From assembly GCF_026241095.1 (NCBI RefSeq), contig NZ_JAPFGB010000016.1, positions 113,516 to 177,515 on the forward strand: a DNA stretch of 64,000 nt. Direction: 5' to 3'. Positions 56,948-64,000 of the stretch are shown here, one piece after another (within the stretch, counting starts at the first letter, position 1; every line of letters begins with the position of its first letter). This stretch comes from Saccharopolyspora sp. NFXS83 (GTDB taxonomy: Bacteria > Actinomycetota > Actinomycetes > Mycobacteriales > Pseudonocardiaceae). Under the pieces are notes generated by a model, which saw only the letters and a program-made list of their open reading frames with translations, made no database searches and had not been told where the DNA came from. Position numbers and translations under genes: made by a program.

Positions 56948-57736
56948 TCAGGCGCGCCTGCGGGCGAAGTAGCGGTCGCCGCTCTGCTGCAGTTCCAGGT
57001 CCTGGTCGAAGGTCTTCGAGAGGTTGTCCTCGGTGAGGACGTCCGCCAGCAGCCCCTGCGCCACGGTGGTGCCCTCGCGCAGCAGCAGGGCGTGGGTGAA
57101 CCCCGGCGGGATCTCCTCCACGTGGTGGGTGACCAGCACCGAAGCGGGTGCTTCCGGATCCATGGCCAGCGCGGACAGCCGGGCCACCAGGTCCTCGCGC
57201 CCGCCCAGGTCCAGCCCGGCGGCGGGTTCGTCGAGCAGCAGCAGCTCCGGGTCCGTCATCAGCGCGCGGGAGATCAGGGTGCGCTTGCGCTCGCCTTCGG
57301 ACAACGTTCCGAAGGAACGGTCGGCGAGGTGCGCCACCCCGAGCAGGTCCAGCAGTTCGGACGCCCGGTCGGTGTCCATCTCGTCGTATTCCTCGCGCCA
57401 CCGGCCGAGGACCGAGTACCCGGCGCTGACCACCACGTCCCGCACCAGTTCGTCGCCGGGCACGCGGGAGCCCAGCGCGGCCGAGGACAGGCCGATCCGC
57501 GGGCGCAGCTCGAACACGTTGGTGCGGCCCATGCGTTCCCCGAGCACGTCGACGGTGCCGTCCGACGGGTGCAGTTCGGCGCCGGCGAGTTTGAGCAGCG
57601 TGGTCTTGCCCGCGCCGTTCGGTCCCAGCACCACCCAGCGCTCGTCGAGTTCCACCGACCAGTTCACGTCGGACACCAGCGCGTTTCCACCTCGCCGGAC
57701 TCCGACTCCGTCCATCCGGATGACCAGGTCGTCCAC
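56948..57736 (-). CDS. ABC transporter ATP-binding protein (YlmA-like)
   Basis: 262 residues. Walker A GPNGAGKTTLLKL, signature LSEGERKR (variant of LSGGQ), Walker B LLLLDEPAAGLD, His switch VTHHVEEI. The LSEGE signature and the lone gene without a permease resemble YlmA/ModF-like ATPases whose partner is unknown. GTG 57736 has GGGAGG five bases before it. Confidence 0.9.
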   Translation of the reverse strand: MDDLVIRMDGVGVRRGGNALVSDVNWSVELDERWVVLGPNGAGKTTLLKLAGAELHPSDGTVDVLGERMGRTNVFELRPRIGLSSAALGSRVPGDELVRDVVVSAGYSVLGRWREEYDEMDTDRASELLDLLGVAHLADRSFGTLSEGERKRTLISRALMTDPELLLLDEPAAGLDLGGREDLVARLSALAMDPEAPASVLVTHHVEEIPPGFTHALLLREGTTVAQGLLADVLTEDNLSKTFDQDLELQQSGDRYFARRRA

Positions 57737-57983
57737 GTCCACCTCCCAGCCGTTTCCGGCCGCTCTGCGCACGGTTCCGGCGCCGTTCGGACCGCCTGGC
57801 GATCACCCGCCGGTCCCCTCCGGGACTCATTCTTCCGGTCCCGCACCAGGTGCTTGCGGCCGGGCTCGACCGGGGGCGCCGGGCACCGCCGTCCCGGTGC
57901 CCGGCGGGCGGAGCGCGGAGGCCGGTCCCGCGCGCGAACGAGGGCGCCGTCCGGTGGACGACGCCCTCGCCGCGGCGGACGTC

Positions 57984-58439
57984 TCAGCCGACGGGGGCGT
58001 GGCCGCCGTCGACGACGGGGAGCCCGGCCGCGCGCCACGCCCGGAACCCGCCGATCAGGTCCGTGGCCCGGCCCAGGCCGAGTTCGCGGGCCTGCGCGGC
58101 GGCGAGGCTCGACGCGTAGCCCTCGTTGCAGACCAGCACCACGGGCTGGTCGACGCGCAGGCCGTCGAGCCGGTGCGGGCTGGACGGGTCCAGCCGCCAC
58201 TCCAGGACGATGCGCTCCACGTTCAGCGCGCCCGGGATCTCGCCTTCGGCGAGCCGGTTCGACTCCGGCCGGATGTCGATCAGGAGGGCCCCGTTGCGCT
58301 GCAGCTCCGCGGCGCCGCGCGGATCGACCCGGTCCAGGTCGCCGCGGGCGTCGGTGAGCAGGTGGTCGATGCCGTACGGGCCGAAACCAGGGGCCTCGTC
58401 GGCGTGGGGTCGTTGCGTCGGCACGGTGACCTCGCTCAT
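57984..58439 (-). CDS. rhodanese-domain sulfurtransferase
   Basis: 151 residues, one rhodanese domain: LLIDIRPESNRLAEGEIPGA, active-site Cys104 in VVLVCNEGYASS, and GGFRAWRAAGLPV. Its ATG overlaps the stop of the cysteine dioxygenase gene, so the two are translationally coupled; it may handle sulfane sulfur or sulfite arising from cysteine oxidation. Confidence 0.93.
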   Translation of the reverse strand: MSEVTVPTQRPHADEAPGFGPYGIDHLLTDARGDLDRVDPRGAAELQRNGALLIDIRPESNRLAEGEIPGALNVERIVLEWRLDPSSPHRLDGLRVDQPVVLVCNEGYASSLAAAQARELGLGRATDLIGGFRAWRAAGLPVVDGGHAPVG

Positions 58440-59026
58440 CAGATGTTCTTCCGGATCGGGCCTGCCGGCTGCGGCGCCACGGGCGGCACGTCGGAGAGGT
58501 CCGCGTAGTGGCGCACCGGCAGCAGCGGCGGCGAGTAGGCGTGCACGGTGGCCGCGTTCACCGCGCTGGTGTTGCGGACCTGGTGCGCGCGCCCGGCGCC
58601 GAATCCGATCGACGAGCCGGTGCCGTGGTGCGCCTCGCGGATGGGGCCCGCCGGGTAGCGGTAGTCCTCCCGGACCTCGCCGAACAGCACCGCGAACGAT
58701 CCGGAGGCCCCGCCGTGGTCGTGCGGTTTCGTCCCCTGGCCGGGCGCCCAGGACAGCAGCCACAGCTCGACGCCCGAGGTGAGGCCGAGCCGCGCCCACC
58801 AGCGCTCCTCGTCGTGGACCTCGACGAGGTCCAGCAGGGATCCGGTGAGTTCGGTGATGGCCAGCGTGGTGAGGTCGCGCAGTTCCTTCGGCGTCCACAG
58901 CTCGTGGTCCGGGCGGATCGAGTCGCGCAGCAGCGGCAGGTCCAGGGCGGGGTGCAGCTCGACCGCGCCGAGCTCCGGGATCTCTTCGGTCGGCGTGTAC
59001 TGGGAGACGTGCGTGGGTGCGGACAT
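58439..59026 (-). CDS. cysteine dioxygenase
   Basis: Iron enzyme adding O2 to cysteine to give cysteine sulfinate. 195 residues, cupin. Iron ligands His102 and His104 (KPHDHGG) and His148 (GRAHQV), plus the HAYSPPL motif with the catalytic Tyr164. Type I bacterial CDO. ATG 59026. First gene of a two-gene operon with the rhodanese. Confidence 0.94.
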   Translation of the reverse strand: MSAPTHVSQYTPTEEIPELGAVELHPALDLPLLRDSIRPDHELWTPKELRDLTTLAITELTGSLLDLVEVHDEERWWARLGLTSGVELWLLSWAPGQGTKPHDHGGASGSFAVLFGEVREDYRYPAGPIREAHHGTGSSIGFGAGRAHQVRNTSAVNAATVHAYSPPLLPVRHYADLSDVPPVAPQPAGPIRKNI

Positions 59027-59335
59027 GGGCGTTTCCGTTCCTTGGTTCGTGAGCTGAATCGGAACCGGGCCGATCGACGGCGCCCCAGCGCTGGAGCGCG
59101 CGGCGTGCCGCAGGGCAGGCGGGGAGGTGAGGAATCGCGATGCCGCGTCGTCGACCCGGTGGGGTCACGGGAAGTTGCGGTCAGTGACAAGCCGAAGTGA
59201 CGACCAGGAACAGGTCGATCACGCGATCACGAGTAAGCAACGAATCCGGCACGGACCGGATCCTGGCATGTCCGAGCGGGTCGCGGCCAGCGTGGGCCGG
59301 TCGCGTCCCGCGATGTGGGCGTCGGTGGGGCTCGT
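59027..59335. other. upstream region of cysteine dioxygenase
   Basis: Part of a 580-base gap up to the zinc peptidase. No gene recognised; one inverted GC-rich segment around 59080-59110 is noted without assignment. Confidence 0.35.
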
Positions 59336-59360
59336 GTGACAGGAAGGTTCCCTTGTTCGC
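59336..59360. repeat. right half-copy of the palindrome family
   Basis: GTGACAGGAAGGTTCCCTTG..., last bases changed (GTTCGC for CCTCGC). A weaker fragment GGGGAGGTTCCCCTTCG lies about 90 bases further right. Confidence 0.8.
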
Positions 59361-59606
59361 GCCTTCGTCGCCGAAGGCGTCTCGTGGCTGTCGACCAGTG
59401 CGGATCGGTGGTGGGAGGTGTTCGCGGCGTCAGGCCGGACCCGGCGGCGGGGAGGTTCCCCTTCGCCGGACCACTGTGCAAGATCGGACCGCAACCCCCG
59501 TGGAGCGTTCCTCGATCATGGTGCGCGGTGACATCGGGTCGATCCCAGGCTCCGAACGGTGAGCGATGTTCCGCTATTCGCTAGCGGATCCCGCCACGGA
59601 CCGTGA

Positions 59607-60893
59607 TCATCCGCAGTGGACGGGACCGTGCAGCAGTCCGGTGCGGAACGCGGCGACCCGCTCGCCGCCGGTGAGGGCCTGGCCGCCGACAGCATCGCGG
59701 GACGCGCTGTCGCTGACCAGCAGGGATTCGATCGCTTCGTCCAGGTCGCCCGCGGAGAGCTCGGGTTCGGTGGCCGTGTAGGCCCCGGTGAGGCAGCTGA
59801 TCGCCGTGCCCGCGGCGGCGCCGGTCGTCGGCCGCCCGAGCGCGGTGAGCGCGGCGAGCGCCTGCCGGGCCGCGAGCAGGGTGGCCGTCGCCTGATCGCC
59901 GATGTCGCGGTGCAGCTCGTCGAGCCCGGCCGGGTCGTAGCCGATCAGGCCGCGCTCGGCGCAGTACCCGACCGGGTCGGCCGGGCAGTCGCGGGCGGCG
60001 CGCACCGCGGGCGGCGTCCAGGGTCGGCCCGCGGCGGCGACCTGCTCGCCGAAGAACTCCGCCGCGGCGGCGCCGGTCCGGTCGATCACCGCCTCCAGCG
60101 GTTCGTTGCCGTCGTCGGGAACGCCGCTGGTGGGGGCTCGATCGACGGGGACGTCGGCGCAGCGGCCCGGCCCGTCCCGGTGGCCGTCCTGGAACGCGGT
60201 GATCCGGTCGAAGGAGGTGCCGTGCGCGTCGCCGGAGGACGCGTCGGTGCCGATGGGGTCGCGGAACACGATCAGCGCGTGCAGCGCCTGGTCGAGCTGC
60301 TGCGGGGAGACGCGCAGGTGTTCGGTGCGCCCGTCGGCGGCGGCGCGCAGGAACGCGCCCGCGTAGCAGTCGGCGCCCGCTTCGACGCGGGCCGCGTCGG
60401 TGCCGGCTCCGACGTCCACTCCGGACCGCTGCTGCACGGCGTGGCCGATCTCGTGGGCGAGGACCACGGCGACCGCCGCGTCGCCGTAGTGCTCGCGCAG
60501 CACCGGCAGCAGCGCCGCGCGGTCCCAGGCGATGGCGTCCACGGACGCGCAGTAGTAGGCGTTGCCCTCCAGGTTCGAGACCGTGCCCGAGCACGGCGGG
60601 GGCCGCCCGGTGCTCGCGGTGGTGTCGACGGAGAAGTAGCCGCCGTCGAGGTCGTGCCACGGCCGCCCGGCCACGGCGGGCAGCGTCGCCGCCCAGTACG
60701 CCTGCACGTCGCTGATGACGGTGGCGGCGAGCCGGTCGACGTCGCCGCCGTCGGTGCCGTGCACGAACCCGGGGTCGACCGTCGCCGATCCGGCCCGGCC
60801 GGGTGGTGTCGGCGCAGGTTGCGAGCACCCCGCGACCCCGAGGACGAGGGTCAGCAGGGCAGCGGAGAGGATCCGGATCCGCCGAGTGCGCAC
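59607..60893 (-). CDS. neutral zinc metallopeptidase lipoprotein (YpfJ type)
   Basis: 428 residues. Lipobox GVAGC (Cys23), then a Zn_peptidase-type domain with HEIGH (147-151) and downstream Glu-rich helix ARVEAGADCYAGAF that supplies the third ligand. Paired Cys (PPPCSGTV, YYCASVDA) suggest export and disulfides. The C-terminal third (about 270-428) is a helical region of unknown role. GTG start 60893, weak ribosome site. Confidence 0.9.
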   Translation of the reverse strand: MRTRRIRILSAALLTLVLGVAGCSQPAPTPPGRAGSATVDPGFVHGTDGGDVDRLAATVISDVQAYWAATLPAVAGRPWHDLDGGYFSVDTTASTGRPPPCSGTVSNLEGNAYYCASVDAIAWDRAALLPVLREHYGDAAVAVVLAHEIGHAVQQRSGVDVGAGTDAARVEAGADCYAGAFLRAAADGRTEHLRVSPQQLDQALHALIVFRDPIGTDASSGDAHGTSFDRITAFQDGHRDGPGRCADVPVDRAPTSGVPDDGNEPLEAVIDRTGAAAAEFFGEQVAAAGRPWTPPAVRAARDCPADPVGYCAERGLIGYDPAGLDELHRDIGDQATATLLAARQALAALTALGRPTTGAAAGTAISCLTGAYTATEPELSAGDLDEAIESLLVSDSASRDAVGGQALTGGERVAAFRTGLLHGPVHCG

Positions 60894-61105
60894 CCCGTCA
60901 GCTTCGCATCATCGAGTTGATCACCCGGCCACGGCGTCGTCATCGGGCTGCGAGACTGTCGGACACGCCTGGAGCCGGGTGCGTCGACCACGAGTCGCGG
61001 AACCGGTCGCGCGCCTCGTCGGCCGATCGCCGGAACGGGCGGCGCCGCACGGGTACGCGTGCGCGGCCGGACGTTCAGAATCAGACATCGACATCGACCG
61101 CGAGA

Positions 61106-61111
61106 TAGGGT
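61106..61111 (+). promoter_or_regulatory. glgP -10 box (TAGGGT), leaderless
   Basis: TAGGGT eight bases before GTG 61120. Confidence 0.5.
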
Positions 61112-61119
61112 CAGCCGCC

Positions 61120-63669
61120 GTGAGAGCCGTCCACCGATTCACCGTTCGAGCACATCTGCCGGAGCCGTTGGCGGCGCTGGGAACCCTGGCCACGAACCTG
61201 CGCTGGACGTGGCACCCGCCGACGCAAGACCTGTTCGCGGCGGTGGACCCGGCGGTGTGGTCGCGGGTGGGCGGCGACCCGCTGCGGCTGTTGGAGGAGG
61301 TCCCGGCGGAGCGGCTGCGCGGGCTCGCCCAGGACGACGAATTCCTGGCCCGCACCCGCGCCGTCGACGACGACCTGCGGCACTACCTGTCGGTGCCCCG
61401 CTGGTACCAGCAGCGGCAGGCCGAAGGCGCCGTGCTGCCGTCCTCGGTGGCGTACTTCTCGATGGAGTTCGGGGTCAGCGAGGCGCTGCCGAACTACTCC
61501 GGCGGGCTGGGCGTGCTGGCGGGCGATCACCTGAAGTCGGCGTCGGACCTGGGGGTGCCGCTGATCGGGGTGGGCCTGTTCTACCGCTCCGGCTACTTCC
61601 GGCAGGCGTTGTCCGAGCAGGGCTGGCAGCAGGAGCACTACCCGGTGCAGGACCCGAAGGGCCTGCCGTTGGAGACGCTGACCGAACCTTCGGGCGAGCC
61701 GATCCTGGTGCGGGTGGCGATGCCCGGTGGGCGCGTGCTGCGCGCGCGGATCTGGAAGGCCCAGGTGGGCCGGGTTCCGCTGCTGCTGCTGGACACGGAC
61801 TTGCCGGACAACGACGACGACTTGCGCGGCACCACCGACCGGCTCTACGGCGGGGACTCGGACCACCGGATCCGGCAGGAGATCCTCGCCGGCGTGGGCG
61901 GGGTGCGGGCGGTGCGCGCCTACTGCGAGCTCACCGGCCACCCCGAGCCGGAGGTCTTCCACACCAACGAGGGCCACGCCGGTTTCCTCGGGCTGGAACG
62001 CGTCCGGGAGCTGCACGGCGCGCCCGGCTTGAACTTCGACGAGGCCGTCGCCGCGGTCCGCGCGGGCACCGTGTTCACCACGCACACCCCCGTTCCGGCG
62101 GGCATCGACCGGTTCCCGGTGGACCTGGTGCGCCACTACTTCGGCGACGGTTCCTCGCAAGCGCTGCTGCCGGGGGTGCCGACGGAGCGGGTGCTGGCGC
62201 TGGGCGCGGAGAACAACGCGGGCATGTTCAACATGGCGCACATGGGGTTGCGGCTGGCGCAGCGGGCGAACGGGGTGTCCGCGCTGCACGGCGGCGTGCT
62301 GCGCACCATGTTCCGCGGGCTGTGGCCCGGTTTCGGCGTGGAGGAGGTGCCGATCGGCTCGGTCACCAACGGGGTGCACGGGCCGACGTGGTCGGCGCGG
62401 GAGCTCGGCAAGCTGCTCGGCGAGTCCGAAATGGACAGCGGCGCGGGTTTGCGCGGCATGGAACCGGTGAGCGACCCGTTGCTGTGGGAGCTGCGCAGTT
62501 CGCTGCGCCAGCGGCTGGTCGACGAGGTGCGCCGCCGGCTCCGGCAGGCGTGGTTGCAACGCGGTGCCTCCGACCTGGAACTGGGCTGGTGCGACTCGGT
62601 CTTCGACCCGGACGTGCTCACCATCGGCTTCGCCCGCCGGGTGCCGACCTACAAGCGCCTCACGCTGATGCTGCGCGACACCGAGCGGCTGCGGCGGCTG
62701 CTGCTGGACCCGCAGCGCCCGGTGCAGCTGGTGGTGGCGGGCAAGTCGCATCCGGCCGACGAGGGCGGCAAGGCGATGATCCAGCAGATCGCGCGGTTCG
62801 CCGACGATCCCGAGGTGCGCCACCGCATCGTCTTCCTGCCGGACTACGACATGTCGCTGGCGCGGTACCTCGTGTCCGGCTGCGACGTGTGGCTCAACAC
62901 CCCGGTCCGCCCGCTGGAGGCGTGCGGCACCTCGGGGATGAAGGCCGCGCTCAACGGCGCGCTGAACCTGTCGGTGCGCGACGGCTGGTGGGACGAGCTG
63001 TTCGACGGCGAGAACGGCTGGGCGATCCCGAACGCCGACGGAGTCACCGACCAGAACCGCCGCGACGACCTGGAGGCCGCCGCGCTCTACGAGCTCATCT
63101 CCACCAGCGTCGCGCCCACCTTCTACGAGCGCAGCACCGACGGGGTGCCCGGCAAGTGGATGTCGATGGTGCGGCACACGCTGGCCACGTTGGGCCCGCG
63201 GGTGCAGTCCTCCCGCATGGTCCGCGAATACGTGGACCGCTACTACGGTCCGGCGTCGCGGTCGGTGCAGGCCATGACCGACCAGGACTTCCACGGCGCG
63301 AAGGAGATCGCGGAGTACGGGGCGCGGCTGAGCGCGGCGTGGTCGTGGGTGCGGATCGGCTCCACCCGGATGTCCGTGGACGACGGGGCGACCCCGCTGC
63401 TGGGCGGGCGCATCACGGTGCGGGCCGAGGTGGACCTGGCGGGCCTGGAACAGTCCGATGTGGACGTGGAGGTCGTGGTGGGCCGCGTCGACGACGCCGA
63501 CAAGCTGCACGAGTTCACGACGGAGTCCATGCGCCCGGCCGACGACGGCCACTACGAGGCGACGGTCACGCTGCCGCACGCGGGCCCGACCGGCTACACG
63601 GTCCGGGTGCTGCCCAAGCACCCGCTGCTGTCCGGCGCGGCGGAACTGGGCCGGATCGTCCTGGCGTGA
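61120..63669 (+). CDS. glgP: alpha-glucan (glycogen) phosphorylase
   Basis: Releases glucose-1-phosphate from alpha-1,4-glucans. 849 residues: an N-terminal DUF3417 domain (LAALGTLATNLRWTWHP), then the phosphorylase core with YFSMEFGVSEALPNYSGGLG, EVFHTNEGHAGF, FARRVPTYKR, and the pyridoxal Lys608 in GTSGMKAALNGALNL. The C-terminal 100 residues form a beta-domain. GTG 61120 gives a length like Rv1328 (recalled about 860) and follows TAGGGT. In M. tuberculosis glgB and glgE lie next to this gene. Confidence 0.96.
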   Translation: MRAVHRFTVRAHLPEPLAALGTLATNLRWTWHPPTQDLFAAVDPAVWSRVGGDPLRLLEEVPAERLRGLAQDDEFLARTRAVDDDLRHYLSVPRWYQQRQAEGAVLPSSVAYFSMEFGVSEALPNYSGGLGVLAGDHLKSASDLGVPLIGVGLFYRSGYFRQALSEQGWQQEHYPVQDPKGLPLETLTEPSGEPILVRVAMPGGRVLRARIWKAQVGRVPLLLLDTDLPDNDDDLRGTTDRLYGGDSDHRIRQEILAGVGGVRAVRAYCELTGHPEPEVFHTNEGHAGFLGLERVRELHGAPGLNFDEAVAAVRAGTVFTTHTPVPAGIDRFPVDLVRHYFGDGSSQALLPGVPTERVLALGAENNAGMFNMAHMGLRLAQRANGVSALHGGVLRTMFRGLWPGFGVEEVPIGSVTNGVHGPTWSARELGKLLGESEMDSGAGLRGMEPVSDPLLWELRSSLRQRLVDEVRRRLRQAWLQRGASDLELGWCDSVFDPDVLTIGFARRVPTYKRLTLMLRDTERLRRLLLDPQRPVQLVVAGKSHPADEGGKAMIQQIARFADDPEVRHRIVFLPDYDMSLARYLVSGCDVWLNTPVRPLEACGTSGMKAALNGALNLSVRDGWWDELFDGENGWAIPNADGVTDQNRRDDLEAAALYELISTSVAPTFYERSTDGVPGKWMSMVRHTLATLGPRVQSSRMVREYVDRYYGPASRSVQAMTDQDFHGAKEIAEYGARLSAAWSWVRIGSTRMSVDDGATPLLGGRITVRAEVDLAGLEQSDVDVEVVVGRVDDADKLHEFTTESMRPADDGHYEATVTLPHAGPTGYTVRVLPKHPLLSGAAELGRIVLA

Positions 63670-63738
63670 CGAGGCGGTGCCGAGCGGCCAAGCCAGGCGC
63701 CGAACCCCGCCCCAAGCAAGCGAAGCAAAACCCGCCAA

Positions 63739-63978
63739 GCGGCCGAAGGCCGTGCCTAGCGGCGTAGCCGTGCGGTAGGCGAGCGAAGCGATGCTTGCCT
63801 TGCGGCCGAAGGCCGTGCCTTTGCGGCGAAGCCGTGCGGTAGGCGAGCGAAGCGATGCTTGCCTTGCGGCCGTAGGCCGTGCCTTTGCGGCGAAGCCGTG
63901 CGGTGGGCGAGCGAAGCGATGCTTGCCTTGCGGCCGAAGGCCGTGCCTGTAAAGCGCGAAGCGCTTTAGCCCACGTCC
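63739..63978. repeat. GAA-loop mini-hairpin repeat, locus 2: 63-64-bp tandem array
   Basis: Units start at 63739, 63802, 63866 and 63930. Each holds CGGCCGAAGGCCG, GCGGCGAAGCCGTGC and GCGAGCGAAGCGATGCTTGC. The last unit ends early in a hairpin AAAGCGC-GAA-GCGCTTT, then AGCCCACGTC, as at locus 1. Downstream of glgP; no gene in the final 330 bases. Confidence 0.93.
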
Positions 63979-64000
63979 ACAAGCCGACCACCCGCGGGTT

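Noticed and set aside
55739..56972. Long extension of the phosphodiesterase frame
   Set aside because: It overlaps a complete enoyl-CoA hydratase on the other strand, and its translation is low-quality; it arises from the frameshift.
63739..63978. CRISPR-like array at the right edge
   Set aside because: The 63-64-bp units are contiguous and nearly identical; there are no unique spacers and no cas genes.

Overview
The window is very GC-rich, almost every gene ends its codons in G or C, and GTG/TTG starts are common. Gene content and order point to an actinomycete of the Pseudonocardiaceae type (inference; no rRNA is present). The backbone matches, from memory, the Mycobacterium tuberculosis argS...glgP neighbourhood: rpmE, prfA, prmC, tsaC, wecA, atpI, atpBEFHAGDC, a DUF2550 gene, a cob(I)alamin adenosyltransferase, murA, nucS, methylmalonyl-CoA epimerase, a thiolase, a thioredoxin-like gene and glgP. 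No tRNA, rRNA, CRISPR array, phage or insertion sequence was recognised.

Layout. 1-6.1 kb: argS (leftward, cut by the window edge), a DUF3105/DUF305 pair, rpmE, prfA and prmC. 6.1-18.6 kb: a hendecad-repeat coiled-coil DivIVA-like protein, an SPW membrane protein, TetR, methylmalonyl-CoA epimerase, a secreted protein, a thiolase, dinB, a thioredoxin-TPR protein, a chaplin-like secreted peptide, a thiamine-binding-type protein and MarR. 18.7-22.9 kb: a LacI regulator with its own promoter and operators, followed by a three-gene sugar ABC transporter. 23-36 kb: a hydrolase, tsaC, wecA and the whole F1Fo ATP synthase cluster. Here atpC is cut off from atpD by a terminator, a repeat and a new promoter. 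36-42.5 kb: adenosyltransferase, murA, LysE exporter, methyltransferase, Nudix, amino-acid permease and nucS. 43-53 kb: a sodium symporter with a small partner, two related lipoproteins, an aldehyde dehydrogenase and the PTS-type dihydroxyacetone kinase dhaKLM. 53-64 kb: a methyltransferase, a frameshifted phosphodiesterase, an enoyl-CoA hydratase, an ABC ATPase, a cysteine dioxygenase-rhodanese operon, a zinc peptidase and glgP.

The most unusual content lies between genes. A 52-bp perfect or near-perfect palindrome occurs at least eight times, and about a dozen half-copies, often in tandem, accompany it. Each half can fold alone into a seven-pair hairpin closed by a GAA loop, and full copies keep the long pairing through matched changes in both arms. 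A second, unrelated family of GAA-loop mini-hairpins forms 63-64-bp tandem units at the right edge and a single copy after dhaM; its terminal hairpin also keeps pairing with different bases. Separately, fourteen genes carry a TANNNT -10 box 6-8 bases before the start codon, which predicts extensive leaderless transcription.

Themes: propionate/B12 metabolism (epimerase, adenosyltransferase, thiolase), cell wall (wecA, murA with Asp in place of the fosfomycin-sensitive Cys), energy (an ATP synthase with both extensions known to brake hydrolysis in mycobacteria), cysteine catabolism, triose and glycogen use, and non-canonical mismatch repair (NucS).
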